Shown here: one piece after another, positions 56,985-64,000 of the stretch
How positions within the stretch are numbered: the stretch's first letter is position 1
How the letters are laid out: each line of letters opens with the position of its first letter
Notes under the pieces: model-generated
Seen by the model: the letters and a program-made list of their open reading frames with translations, nothing else
Databases searched by the model: none
What the model was told of the DNA's origin: nothing
NCBI RefSeq assembly: GCF_002252045.1
Contig: NZ_NEFF01000004.1
Coordinates: forward strand, 124,001-188,000
Source of the DNA: Ignatzschineria sp. F8392
Lineage (GTDB): Bacteria > Pseudomonadota > Gammaproteobacteria > Cardiobacteriales > Wohlfahrtiimonadaceae
Reading direction: 5' to 3'
DNA: 64,000 nt
Translations under genes and position numbers: made by a program

Positions 56985-57572
56985 ATCTAAAACAGCCCAT
57001 CAAACGTCGATAAAAAGCAAGAAGTGCAATTTATAAGCACCCCCATAGGTTGTTATTATTGAGTAGTAATGATATATCTTTACAGATCTTTTAAATATTT
57101 AAATAAATGCCGCTTAGTGATTGATAATAAAGTATTTATTTTAATGATTAAGTTAATCACCAAAAATGATCACCTCCAACTATAATCACAAGGCGATCTC
57201 ATAAGGCAAATCACAAATCAATATAGAGGCAATCATCTCGAGCGGTAGTAGAGATCAGTAACCAAAATCAGTGTCGATCTAGTAAAAGCCTAATCAATGA
57301 CCTGACCAATGATTTTCTACCCCTCAAAATGGGATTGCCGTCGCAAAAATATGAGAAATATGAGAAGTAAAAGAGAATAGATTCAATAACCTAAAATAAC
57401 CTAATCTAAATATGTTCAAAAGAGTTAGGTTCAACAGATTTCGTAATGAGCTGTAATGTTCATTACAAATATTCAGATAGCACTAATAACGCAAAAGTGT
57501 CAAAAAATGTCAACAAAGGATTTTAATCACGAGATTAAATCGATTGATCTTCACATCAGAGGAGAATGAGTG
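56985..57572. other. Long upstream region of putA
   Basis: 588 bases without a convincing gene. AT-rich, with ACCTAAAATAACCTAATC-type repeats near 57390, and the palindrome at 57452-57467 listed separately. Confidence 0.45.
57452..57467. promoter_or_regulatory. Palindrome upstream of putA, possible operator
   Basis: TGTAATGTTCATTACA, a near-perfect 16-base dyad (TGTAATG/CATTACA), about 105 bases before the putA start. A related half site CGTAATGAG lies just upstream at 57442. Since PutA here has no DNA-binding domain, a separate regulator must act on the promoter. Confidence 0.45.
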
Positions 57573-60500
57573 ATGCTCACAAAAATTTTACAAGATCAGC
57601 AATTACCGGCATTATCCCCCACGGAATTCTTTCCATTGATCGGTAAGACTTATCTTGAAGATGAGGATATCTGTGTTAACAGATTGAAAGAGAGTTTAAC
57701 GTTTGATGCCACCACATCAAATAAGATTCGCCAAGAGACCTTCTCTCTTATTCAGGATATTCGTAGTAAGCCCGATATTGAGAGCTCGTTAGATGCACTC
57801 TTGCGTGAATATAATCTCTCCACAAAAGAGGGATTAGTCTTGATGTGTCTTGCAGAAGCGTATCTAAGAATTCCCGACAAAGCTTCTGCCGATGCCTTTA
57901 TTAAAGATAAATTAACAGGAATCGATTGGGAGAGCCATCGCGGAAATAGTGATAAAAGCCTTGTTAATTTTGCAACCTGGGGATTGATCCTCACCGGGAA
58001 TATTATCGATGTAAATGAAGCAAGCGGGATCTTTAAACGAGTCTGTAACAAATTGAGTGAGCCGATTATTCGCCGGGCGACTTACCAGGCGATGAAGGTG
58101 ATGGGAAAACAGTTTGTCTTAGGTGAGACAATTGAAGAAGCACTCTCTAATGGTAGAAAGCTCCGAGATAAAGGGTATACCTATACCTTCGATATGCTCG
58201 GAGAAGCGGCGATGACTGAAGCGGATGCCGAACGTTATTTTCAAGATTATAAACAAGCGCTCCTCGCAGTTGGAAAAGAGAGCCCGCTCCCTAAGAGTCC
58301 TAAGCCGTCACTCTCGATTAAGTTATCTGCGCTACATTCTCGCTACAATGTGGCTAATAAAGATTTGGTAATGAGCGAGCTCTTCGAGCGTGTTAAAGAG
58401 TTAGCACTTTTAGGTAAGGAACGAGAAGTTGAGATCAGTATCGATGCGGAAGAAGCCGATCGTTTAGAGCTCTCCTTGGAACTCTTTGAGAAGCTTCTTG
58501 AAGTTAATGAGATCGCTCAATGGGGCGGATTAGGATTAGTGGTCCAAGGATATGCTAAGCATGCACTTCCCACCTTAATCTGGGCAACTCTACTTGCAAA
58601 ATCGAAAAAGACAACAATCCCTGTTCGTCTTGTGAAAGGTGCTTATTGGGATACCGAGATTAAAGATTCACAAGTTCGTGGTTTAAATAACTTCCCACTC
58701 TTTTCACGTAAAGAGAGTACCGATATCTCTTATCTCGCTTGTGCAAAATACCTCCTCTCACCAATGGCGCAAAATCATATCAAACCACAATTTGCGACCC
58801 ATAATGCACAGACAGTGACCGCTATTCTCAATATTAGTGATATGGCCAATAATCCTCATTTTGAGTTCCAACGTCTCCACGGTATGGGAGAAGCTCTCTA
58901 CAATGAGGTGATGGAGAAACGTGGTTGTAGCGTCCGTATCTATGCGCCGGTCGGAAAGCACCATGACCTTCTTCCCTATCTGGTTCGCCGCCTCCTCGAA
59001 AATGGGGCAAACTCTTCATTTGTTCATCAACTAGTCGATCCTGAGGTAACAATTGAATCTTTAGTTGAAGATCCGATTACTCTTCTCTCTCAATATGATT
59101 CGATCAAAAACCCTGCGGTAATCTATTCAGATAACCTCTACGGAAAGCGCCGTAACTCACGTGGCCTCAATAGCAATATTAGCTCAACTTGGAATCCCTT
59201 CTCTGAAGCTTATGAGAAATTCCTACAAAAAAATTGGGAAGCATCACCCATTATTGGTGGGAAAAATGTTGTTGGCAATCCCTTTGTAGAGAGTTACTCC
59301 CCTGCTGATCAGAAACGCTTTGTGGGTAAAGTCAGTACCGCAACTGCTGAAAATGTTGAAGCTGCAATCACAACACTGCAATCCGCATGGTTTGATTGGA
59401 ATGCTTTAGGTTTTGAGAAGCGTGCAGAAATTATTGAAAAATTTGCCGATCTATTAGAAGCAAACCGTGAAGAGCTCATTGCACTTTGTAGCTTAGAAGC
59501 GGGAAAAACAATCCAAGATGGTGTTGATGAAGTCCGTGAAGCGGTCGATTTTTGCCGTTACTATGCAATGGAAGCGAAGAAGTATCAAGATGAGATTCTC
59601 TTCCGCAGTGCAACAGGTGAACGCAATACGCTCTTCTATAGTGGAAAAGGGGTGATTGCTTGTATTAGCCCTTGGAACTTCCCACTGGCGATCTTCCTTG
59701 GTCAAGTTGTTGCCGCACTTGTGACGGGGAATACGGTATTAGCAAAACCGGCAGAAGCAACGCCGATGATCGCTTATCGCGCTGTAGAGCTTCTCTTTGA
59801 CGCAGGTCTGCCACAATCTGTAATTGCCCTTCTTCCCGGAGATGGAAAAGTACTAGGAGATCTCTTTACTAAAGATCCTCGCGTCGTTGGCGTCTGCTTT
59901 ACAGGCTCAACAGGAACAGCAAAAGCGATCAATCGTAATCTCGCTGAACGTGATGGGGCTATTCCGATGTTAATTGCAGAGACAGGCGGACAGAATGCGA
60001 TGTTTGTTGATTCAACGGCACTTCCCGAACAGGTGGTGCGCGACGTTCTTCAATCTGCTTTTGTCAGTGCCGGCCAACGTTGCTCTGCGCTTCGTGTTCT
60101 CTATCTCCAAAATGAGATTGCGGATCGCATTATTGAGCTTCTCAAAGGTGCGCTTGCCGATTATGTTGTCGGACTCCCCTTCGAGCGAAAAACCGATGTA
60201 AGCACCGTTATTGATGCGCGTGCAAAAGCAGGCTTAATGGAGCATATCGAGAAGTTAACTGCCGCAGGAAAACTGATTGCACAAGCACCTGAAAGCCCTT
60301 GCCAAAATGGCTTCTATATCTCCCCGGTAATCTTTGAGATCGATTCGATCCTAGAATTAGAAAAAGAGCAATTCGGACCGATCCTCCATATTGTTCGTTA
60401 CCATCGTGATGATCTTCCACGCCTATTAGATGAGGTGACCCGTTCAGGCTATGGCTTAACGATGGGGATTCATAGCCGTAATGATACCTTCGTCAATGAT

Positions 60501-60776
60501 ATTGTAGAGCGCGCTCGTATTGGGAACTTCTATGTCAATCGTAATCAGGTCGGGGCGGTTGTTGGAGTACAGCCCTTTGGAGGTATGGGTCTTTCAGGAA
60601 CAGGGCCAAAAGCAGGTGGGCCTAACTACCTACTCCGCTTTATGAGTGAGCACTCACTCTCCATCAATACAGCAGCCATTGGCGGTGATGCAGCACTCTT
60701 CACCCAGGCTTATGCTGTCGATGAGGGAAATCAGAGCGACCACCCGGCTAAAGAGGAATCCTCCTCGTCTAAATAG
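57573..60776 (+). CDS. putA: Bifunctional proline dehydrogenase/glutamate-semialdehyde dehydrogenase
   Basis: PutA oxidises proline to glutamate in two steps, passing electrons to membrane quinone and then to NAD. At 1067 residues it lacks the N-terminal ribbon-helix-helix repressor domain of the 1320-residue E. coli protein. It shows the PRODH barrel (KPSLSIKLSALHSRY, RLVKGAYWDTEIK, ATHNAQT) and the aldehyde dehydrogenase (SPWNFPLAIFLGQ, E803 in IAETGGQNA, catalytic C837 in GQRCSALRVL, GMGLSGTGPKAGG). It is therefore purely enzymatic. GAGGAG lies nine bases before the ATG; a GTG one codon earlier is possible. putP follows 334 bases downstream. Confidence 0.97.
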   Translation: MLTKILQDQQLPALSPTEFFPLIGKTYLEDEDICVNRLKESLTFDATTSNKIRQETFSLIQDIRSKPDIESSLDALLREYNLSTKEGLVLMCLAEAYLRIPDKASADAFIKDKLTGIDWESHRGNSDKSLVNFATWGLILTGNIIDVNEASGIFKRVCNKLSEPIIRRATYQAMKVMGKQFVLGETIEEALSNGRKLRDKGYTYTFDMLGEAAMTEADAERYFQDYKQALLAVGKESPLPKSPKPSLSIKLSALHSRYNVANKDLVMSELFERVKELALLGKEREVEISIDAEEADRLELSLELFEKLLEVNEIAQWGGLGLVVQGYAKHALPTLIWATLLAKSKKTTIPVRLVKGAYWDTEIKDSQVRGLNNFPLFSRKESTDISYLACAKYLLSPMAQNHIKPQFATHNAQTVTAILNISDMANNPHFEFQRLHGMGEALYNEVMEKRGCSVRIYAPVGKHHDLLPYLVRRLLENGANSSFVHQLVDPEVTIESLVEDPITLLSQYDSIKNPAVIYSDNLYGKRRNSRGLNSNISSTWNPFSEAYEKFLQKNWEASPIIGGKNVVGNPFVESYSPADQKRFVGKVSTATAENVEAAITTLQSAWFDWNALGFEKRAEIIEKFADLLEANREELIALCSLEAGKTIQDGVDEVREAVDFCRYYAMEAKKYQDEILFRSATGERNTLFYSGKGVIACISPWNFPLAIFLGQVVAALVTGNTVLAKPAEATPMIAYRAVELLFDAGLPQSVIALLPGDGKVLGDLFTKDPRVVGVCFTGSTGTAKAINRNLAERDGAIPMLIAETGGQNAMFVDSTALPEQVVRDVLQSAFVSAGQRCSALRVLYLQNEIADRIIELLKGALADYVVGLPFERKTDVSTVIDARAKAGLMEHIEKLTAAGKLIAQAPESPCQNGFYISPVIFEIDSILELEKEQFGPILHIVRYHRDDLPRLLDEVTRSGYGLTMGIHSRNDTFVNDIVERARIGNFYVNRNQVGAVVGVQPFGGMGLSGTGPKAGGPNYLLRFMSEHSLSINTAAIGGDAALFTQAYAVDEGNQSDHPAKEESSSSK

Positions 60777-61110
60777 TATTCATCATAAAGAGTTTATCCC
60801 CACTTTTGGAGCAAAAATGGCATAATTATCCTTTTTTGTTCCATTGTGGTGGATCGCTCTGCAAGATGAGTTCTGTTAATCATATTCAATTAATCTATAT
60901 TAAATCTATTCTATTAATCTATTTAAAAGAAAAGTAAAAGAGAAGATAACGACTCACTTTTAGCATCAATATTTCAACCCTTAGGCTGAGAGTTACTCTC
61001 CCCTTTGATTTGAGATTAAAGATGATCGTTTTAAAACGGTAAAGATCTAACTAAAAATCTAAAAGTGATCGATCGTTACATACCACCAAAATGAATCAAA
61101 GGAGCATTAC
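60777..61110. other. Spacer between putA and putP
   Basis: 334 bases without a gene and without a clear terminator. Near the putP end (61065-61079) GTGATCGATCGTTAC resembles the TetR operator-like sites at 50.7-50.8 kb. It is preceded by AATCTAAAAGT, which also precedes site 2 there. A small dyad GAGAG-tta-CTCTC lies near 60989. Confidence 0.45.
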
Positions 61111-62706
61111 ATGAGTGGACTACAACCGCTGCATATAACCTTCTTCATCTATATTATTGCGATGATTGGAATTGGGTTTTATGCATATAAATCAACAAAA
61201 GATCTTTCTGACTATATCCTCGGAGGTCGAAGCCTAGGAAGTGTCGTCACCGCGCTCTCGGCAGGAGCATCTGATATGAGTGGCTGGTTATTGATGGGCC
61301 TTCCCGGCGCTGTCTTTATTGCCGGTATCTCTGAATCTTGGATTGCCATCGGCCTTACATTAGGGGCATATCTTAACTGGCTCTTTGTCGCAGGTCGTCT
61401 ACGGATGTTTACAGAGAAGGCGAATGATGCGTTAACACTACCTGATTACTTCCACAGCCGTTTTGATGATAAGAGTAAAATTCTTAAAATTATCTCTGCC
61501 ATTATCATCCTCTTCTTCTTCATTATCTATTGTGCTTCTGGTGTTGTCGCAAGTGCGAGACTCTTTGAATCTACCTTCAACATGCAATATGATGTTGCGA
61601 TTTGGGTCGGTGCAATTGCTACAATTGCATATGTCTTTATTGGGGGATTCCTCGCCGTTAGTTGGACTGATACCGTTCAAGCAACATTGATGATCTTTGC
61701 TCTTCTCTTAGTTCCTGTTGTTGTCATCTTAAAGATGAACAACTTTGGGGAATTTGACATTATGAATACCATTGAAGTGGTACGTAATGAGAGCGAAAAA
61801 CACCTCAACTTCACCCATGGATTAACATGGATTGCCATTGTTTCTCTCCTTGCATGGGGTTTAGGTTACTGTGGTCAGCCTCATATCCTTGTTCGCTTTA
61901 TGGCTGCAGATTCTGTAAAAACAATCCCAGCGGCACGCCGTATCTCTATTACTTGGATGGCGCTCTGCTTAATTGGTGCTGTTTCTGTCGGTTTCTTCGG
62001 TTATGCTTATTTCTTAGAGCATCCGGAAGAGGGGATCAATGTCTTAGGGGGTATTAATGCTGCAGGTGAAGTGGTGAAAGGTAATGCTGAATCGATCTTT
62101 ATGGAGTTAGCAAAAGTACTCTTAAATCCATGGATTGCCGGTATTGTTCTTTCAGGTGTTTTAGCGGCAGTTATGAGTACCTTAAGTTGCCAATTACTGG
62201 TCTCTTCAAGTGCTTTAACAGAAGATCTCTACAAAGGATTCCTCCGTCCAAAAGCAACTGATGGTGAGTTAGTCTGGATTGGTCGTATGATGGTCTTCCT
62301 TGTTGCCGCGATCTCAATCTACATTGCTTACAATCCTGATAGTAAAGTTCTTTCGCTCGTCTCCTATGCATGGGCAGGATTTGGTGCAGCATTTGGTCCT
62401 GTGGTAATCTTCTCTATCTTCTGGAAACGTACTTCACGTAATGGGGTTCTCTTCGGCATGATTGTTGGTGCTCTAACCGTTATTATCTTCCCGAAACTTA
62501 AAGAGTGGTTAGCCGCAAGTGGTAATGTTGAAGTAACCGATATCCTCGCACAATTCCCCATTCTAAATCTCTATGAGATTGTTCCTGGATTTGTTCTCGC
62601 TTCAATCACGATTGTCATCGTCAGTCTCTTTAGCCGTCCTTCACAAAAAATTATGGATCGCTTCGATGAGACGGCAGTTGCCTATAAAGAGGCGATGCGC
62701 TCATAA
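61111..62706 (+). CDS. putP: Sodium/proline symporter
   Basis: PutP imports proline with sodium. It is a solute:sodium symporter with about 13 helices. The sodium/substrate-site stretch LSAGASDMSGWLLMGLPGA (residues 50-68) and GWIAIGL-like SESWIAIGLTLGAYLNW, CGQPHILVRFMAA and LAAVMSTLSCQLLVSSSALTED are characteristic. At 531 residues it is slightly longer than E. coli PutP (502). AAAGGAG precedes the ATG. It lies downstream of putA on the same strand, so uptake and oxidation of proline are encoded together. Confidence 0.96.
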   Translation: MSGLQPLHITFFIYIIAMIGIGFYAYKSTKDLSDYILGGRSLGSVVTALSAGASDMSGWLLMGLPGAVFIAGISESWIAIGLTLGAYLNWLFVAGRLRMFTEKANDALTLPDYFHSRFDDKSKILKIISAIIILFFFIIYCASGVVASARLFESTFNMQYDVAIWVGAIATIAYVFIGGFLAVSWTDTVQATLMIFALLLVPVVVILKMNNFGEFDIMNTIEVVRNESEKHLNFTHGLTWIAIVSLLAWGLGYCGQPHILVRFMAADSVKTIPAARRISITWMALCLIGAVSVGFFGYAYFLEHPEEGINVLGGINAAGEVVKGNAESIFMELAKVLLNPWIAGIVLSGVLAAVMSTLSCQLLVSSSALTEDLYKGFLRPKATDGELVWIGRMMVFLVAAISIYIAYNPDSKVLSLVSYAWAGFGAAFGPVVIFSIFWKRTSRNGVLFGMIVGALTVIIFPKLKEWLAASGNVEVTDILAQFPILNLYEIVPGFVLASITIVIVSLFSRPSQKIMDRFDETAVAYKEAMRS

Positions 62707-62747
62707 TTATCCCTAATCATCTTTGATTAGCAAAAACAACATAAATT

Positions 62748-62778
62748 AAGGGTACTCTATGAACGAGTACCCTTTTTT
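62748..62778 (+). terminator. Rho-independent terminator of putP
   Basis: AAGGGTACTC (62748-62757) and GAGTACCCTT (62765-62774) form a 10-bp stem, running into T residues. Confidence 0.93.
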
Positions 62779-62814
62779 ATCTGCTTCAAAATAGTAATAA
62801 GAGAAGCTGTTGAG

Positions 62815-62861
62815 TTGCCGGATCTTACTCCTGCACTCTTCCAAAGAGCACGCGCCGGCAA
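62815..62861 (+). repeat. Dispersed stem-loop repeat, copy A
   Basis: TTGCCGG, 33 bases, CCGGCAA; preceded by GAGAAGCTG and followed by TGGTAATCTTTCTA. The interior starts ATCTTACTCC and ends CACGCG. Confidence 0.75.
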
Positions 62862-62914
62862 AATGGTAATCTTTCTACTGCCTCTTTTATCCATTAAACA
62901 AAAGAGGCTGAACG

Positions 62915-62961
62915 CTGTCGGATCTTACCATCCCGTTCTTCCATGAATCTCATGCCGACAG
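62915..62961 (+). repeat. Dispersed stem-loop repeat, copy B
   Basis: CTGTCGG, 33 bases, CCGACAG: two arm positions differ from copy A and both are compensated on the other arm. It is preceded by AGAGGCTGAACG and followed by TGGCAATCTTTCTA. It starts exactly 100 bases after copy A. Confidence 0.75.
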
Positions 62962-62976
62962 ATGGCAATCTTTCTA

Positions 62977-63023
62977 TTGCCGGAGAGCTCCTCTGCGTGC
63001 TTCTATCAATTACGCGCCGGCAA
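62977..63023 (+). repeat. Dispersed stem-loop repeat, copy C
   Basis: TTGCCGG, 33 bases, CCGGCAA, with the arms extended by a further A-T pair. The interior differs from copies A and B except for the ACGCG edge before the right arm. Confidence 0.7.
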
Positions 63024-63331
63024 TTGGGCGCTTTCATATTTAAGTGACACTACAAATTCATTCTCTCGGCAACGAAGATGCCATTAGGCGGGCATGCAGT
63101 GGCTAAAAGAATAAAATAGTCCTTTCCCGCCCCTCCAAAAACTCTCTTATGGAAACAATTAATGAAAATAGAATCTGCCGTCAAGTCGTCAGATCTTACT
63201 ACTTCGCTCTCACCTAACATCAGAGAGACTAATATTCCCCATGACTACGAATGAATCTCTATTATTGCCAAGCTGTACAACAAACTGTACAATAAGTTCA
63301 TTCCATCAACATTTTTATGGGAGGCAAAAAT

Positions 63332-63589
63332 ATGCACATATTCACATACTCAGATGCCCGCAATAATCTAAAATCAGTCTTAGATACCGTCGTTAATGAT
63401 GCTGATGTTGCATTTATTACTCGAAAAGAGGGGGGTCATGCCGTCATTATGGGACAAGAACATTATGATAGTTTGATGGAGACTCTCTATCTTCTCTCAT
63501 CTCCCAATAATGCTAATCGCTTAACTGAATCAATCGCTCAATTGCGTTCCGGTAAAAAAGTTGAGAGAGATCTAATTGAGGATGAATAG
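63332..63589 (+). CDS. yefM: YefM/Phd-type antitoxin
   Basis: An 85-residue antitoxin. The N-terminal Phd/YefM fold (MHIFTYSDARNNLKSVLDTVV) binds DNA and dimerises. The acidic C-terminal tail (SIAQLRSGKKVERDLIEDE) neutralises the toxin. GGGAGG seven bases before 63332 sets the start; an ATG at 63317 is inside the leader. Its last codons overlap the toxin gene start. The complex normally represses its own promoter, and the duplicated CTGTACAA elements at 63272-63293 lie where an operator would be expected. Confidence 0.93.
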   Translation: MHIFTYSDARNNLKSVLDTVVNDADVAFITRKEGGHAVIMGQEHYDSLMETLYLLSSPNNANRLTESIAQLRSGKKVERDLIEDE

Positions 63590-63845
63590 TAGAACAATCG
63601 AATGGACAATACACGCATGGGAGGATTATCTCTACTGGCAAACACAAGATAGAAAAACTCTTAAACGCATTAATAATTTAATCAAGGAGTGTCAAAGAAC
63701 ACCTTTTGAGGGTACCGGCAAACCGGAGGCACTAAAAGCTAATCTTTCTGGATTTTGGAGTCGAAGAATTGATGAAAAACATCGATTAGTCTACGAAGTA
63801 ACAGATAAGAGAATATCGATTGTTCAATGTAGATTCCATTATTAA
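63582..63845 (+). CDS. yoeB: YoeB-type mRNA interferase toxin
   Basis: An 87-residue toxin closely following E. coli YoeB: WEDYLYWQ, RTPFEGTGKPEALKANLSGF, WSRRIDEKHRLVYEV and the final CRFHY. The residues equivalent to catalytic E46, R65, H83 and Y84 are E49, R68, H86 and Y87, so it should be active as a ribosome-dependent mRNA endonuclease. The start is taken as the ATG at 63582, eight bases inside yefM; a TTG at 63576 is possible. It is neutralised by the adjacent YefM. Confidence 0.95.
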   Translation: MNSRTIEWTIHAWEDYLYWQTQDRKTLKRINNLIKECQRTPFEGTGKPEALKANLSGFWSRRIDEKHRLVYEVTDKRISIVQCRFHY

Positions 63846-63921
63846 CCGATGCGATTAAAGTCTATATTAAAATTTTTAGGTTCAATCAAAACAGATAAAA
63901 ATAGAATACAAATAGAACTTC

Positions 63922-63952
63922 ATGCCGGCAAAGTGATGATCTTAAGAATCAT
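63922..63952 (+). repeat. Half copy of the dispersed repeat (right side only)
   Basis: ATGCCGGCAAAGTGATGATCTT matches the right arm and 3' flank of copies A and B in pattern (CCGGCAA then TGRTRATCTT), but no left arm exists 40 bases upstream. Confidence 0.55.
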
Positions 63953-63961
63953 TGATTAAAG

Positions 63962-64000
63962 AGAAGCTGAACGCTGTCGGATCTTACTATCCCGTTCTGC
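63962..64000 (+). repeat. Dispersed stem-loop repeat, left half at window end
   Basis: AGAAGCTGAACGCTGTCGG followed by ATCTTACTATCCCGTTCT is nearly identical to the start of copy B (two differences in about 37 bases). The right arm, expected to end near 64020, is outside the window. Confidence 0.7.

Larger units (their letters stand above)
62779..63331. other. Repeat-rich gene-free stretch between putP and yefM
   Basis: Besides copies A-C it contains a degenerate relative near 63187 (GTCGTCAGATCTTACTACTT) and short C-rich runs at 63121-63135. Just before the antitoxin gene is the inverted pair CTGTACAA/CTGTACAAT (63272-63293), around which a toxin-antitoxin operator could lie. No ORF is credible. 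Confidence 0.5.

Noticed and set aside
63171-63235. Further full copy of the dispersed repeat near GTCAGATCTTACTACTT
   Set aside because: The left interior matches, but no complementary right arm occurs at the expected distance; at most a decayed copy.

Overview
The window is a stretch of chromosome from an AT-rich (about 40% GC by eye) Gram-negative bacterium. Most proteins look gammaproteobacterial: SlyX, HrpA, SstT, IbaG next to MurA, YhiI-RbbA-YhhJ, Aas-LplT and YoeB. The succinate dehydrogenase operon is of the alphaproteobacterial/mitochondrial type, which some early-branching gammaproteobacteria such as Xanthomonadales also carry. I infer an early-branching gammaproteobacterium, possibly near Ignatzschineria/Wohlfahrtiimonas. 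That placement comes from remembered family sequences, not from a search.

Layout. 1-8.6 kb: the end of a FUSC-like membrane protein, a stand-alone mraZ followed by murI, a small lipoprotein, pepN overlapping a nitroreductase gene, ruvX and sstT. 9-15.6 kb (minus strand): a DEAD-box RNA helicase with an Arg/Gly-rich tail, the giant helicase hrpA, and slyX. 15.7-17.4 kb: three identical tRNA-Gly(GCC) genes on the minus strand around a YafJ-type amidotransferase. 17.7-23.5 kb: dsbD, ibaG-murA (minus) and an MscS-like channel. 23.7-30.6 kb (minus): sdhCDAB and macAB. 31-36.4 kb: a 300-residue protein I do not recognise, secA and proB. 37-43.7 kb: leuCD, alaS and an M20 amidohydrolase. 44-49.1 kb: the yhiI-rbbA-yhhJ ABC exporter. 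49.2-54.9 kb: an outer-membrane barrel, a TetR regulator divergent from aas-lplT, and a convergent PmtA-like lipid methyltransferase. 55.4-62.7 kb: fumC, putA and putP. 62.7-64 kb: a repeat-rich accessory stretch with a YefM-YoeB toxin-antitoxin pair.

The genes mainly serve core metabolism (TCA steps SdhCDAB and FumC; proline import and oxidation by PutP/PutA; leucine and proline synthesis), envelope work (MurI, MurA, SecA, DsbD, MacAB, RbbA) and membrane-lipid repair (Aas, LplT, PmtA-like). Amino-acid uptake and breakdown (SstT, PutP, PutA, PepN, an M20 hydrolase) suggests growth on peptides and amino acids.

The least ordinary signals lie between genes. A dispersed stem-loop repeat has fixed 47-nt geometry and compensatory arm changes (62.8-63.0 kb, an inverted copy at 8.74 kb, a partial copy at the window end). 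Three matching 16-bp operator-like sites surround the tetR/aas promoters. Eight 10-bp CAAT-headed units lie upstream of alaS. Small tandem duplications are unusually common in the spacers. I saw no CRISPR array, prophage, insertion sequence, rRNA or evident new defence system. Coordinates of short sites were counted by hand.
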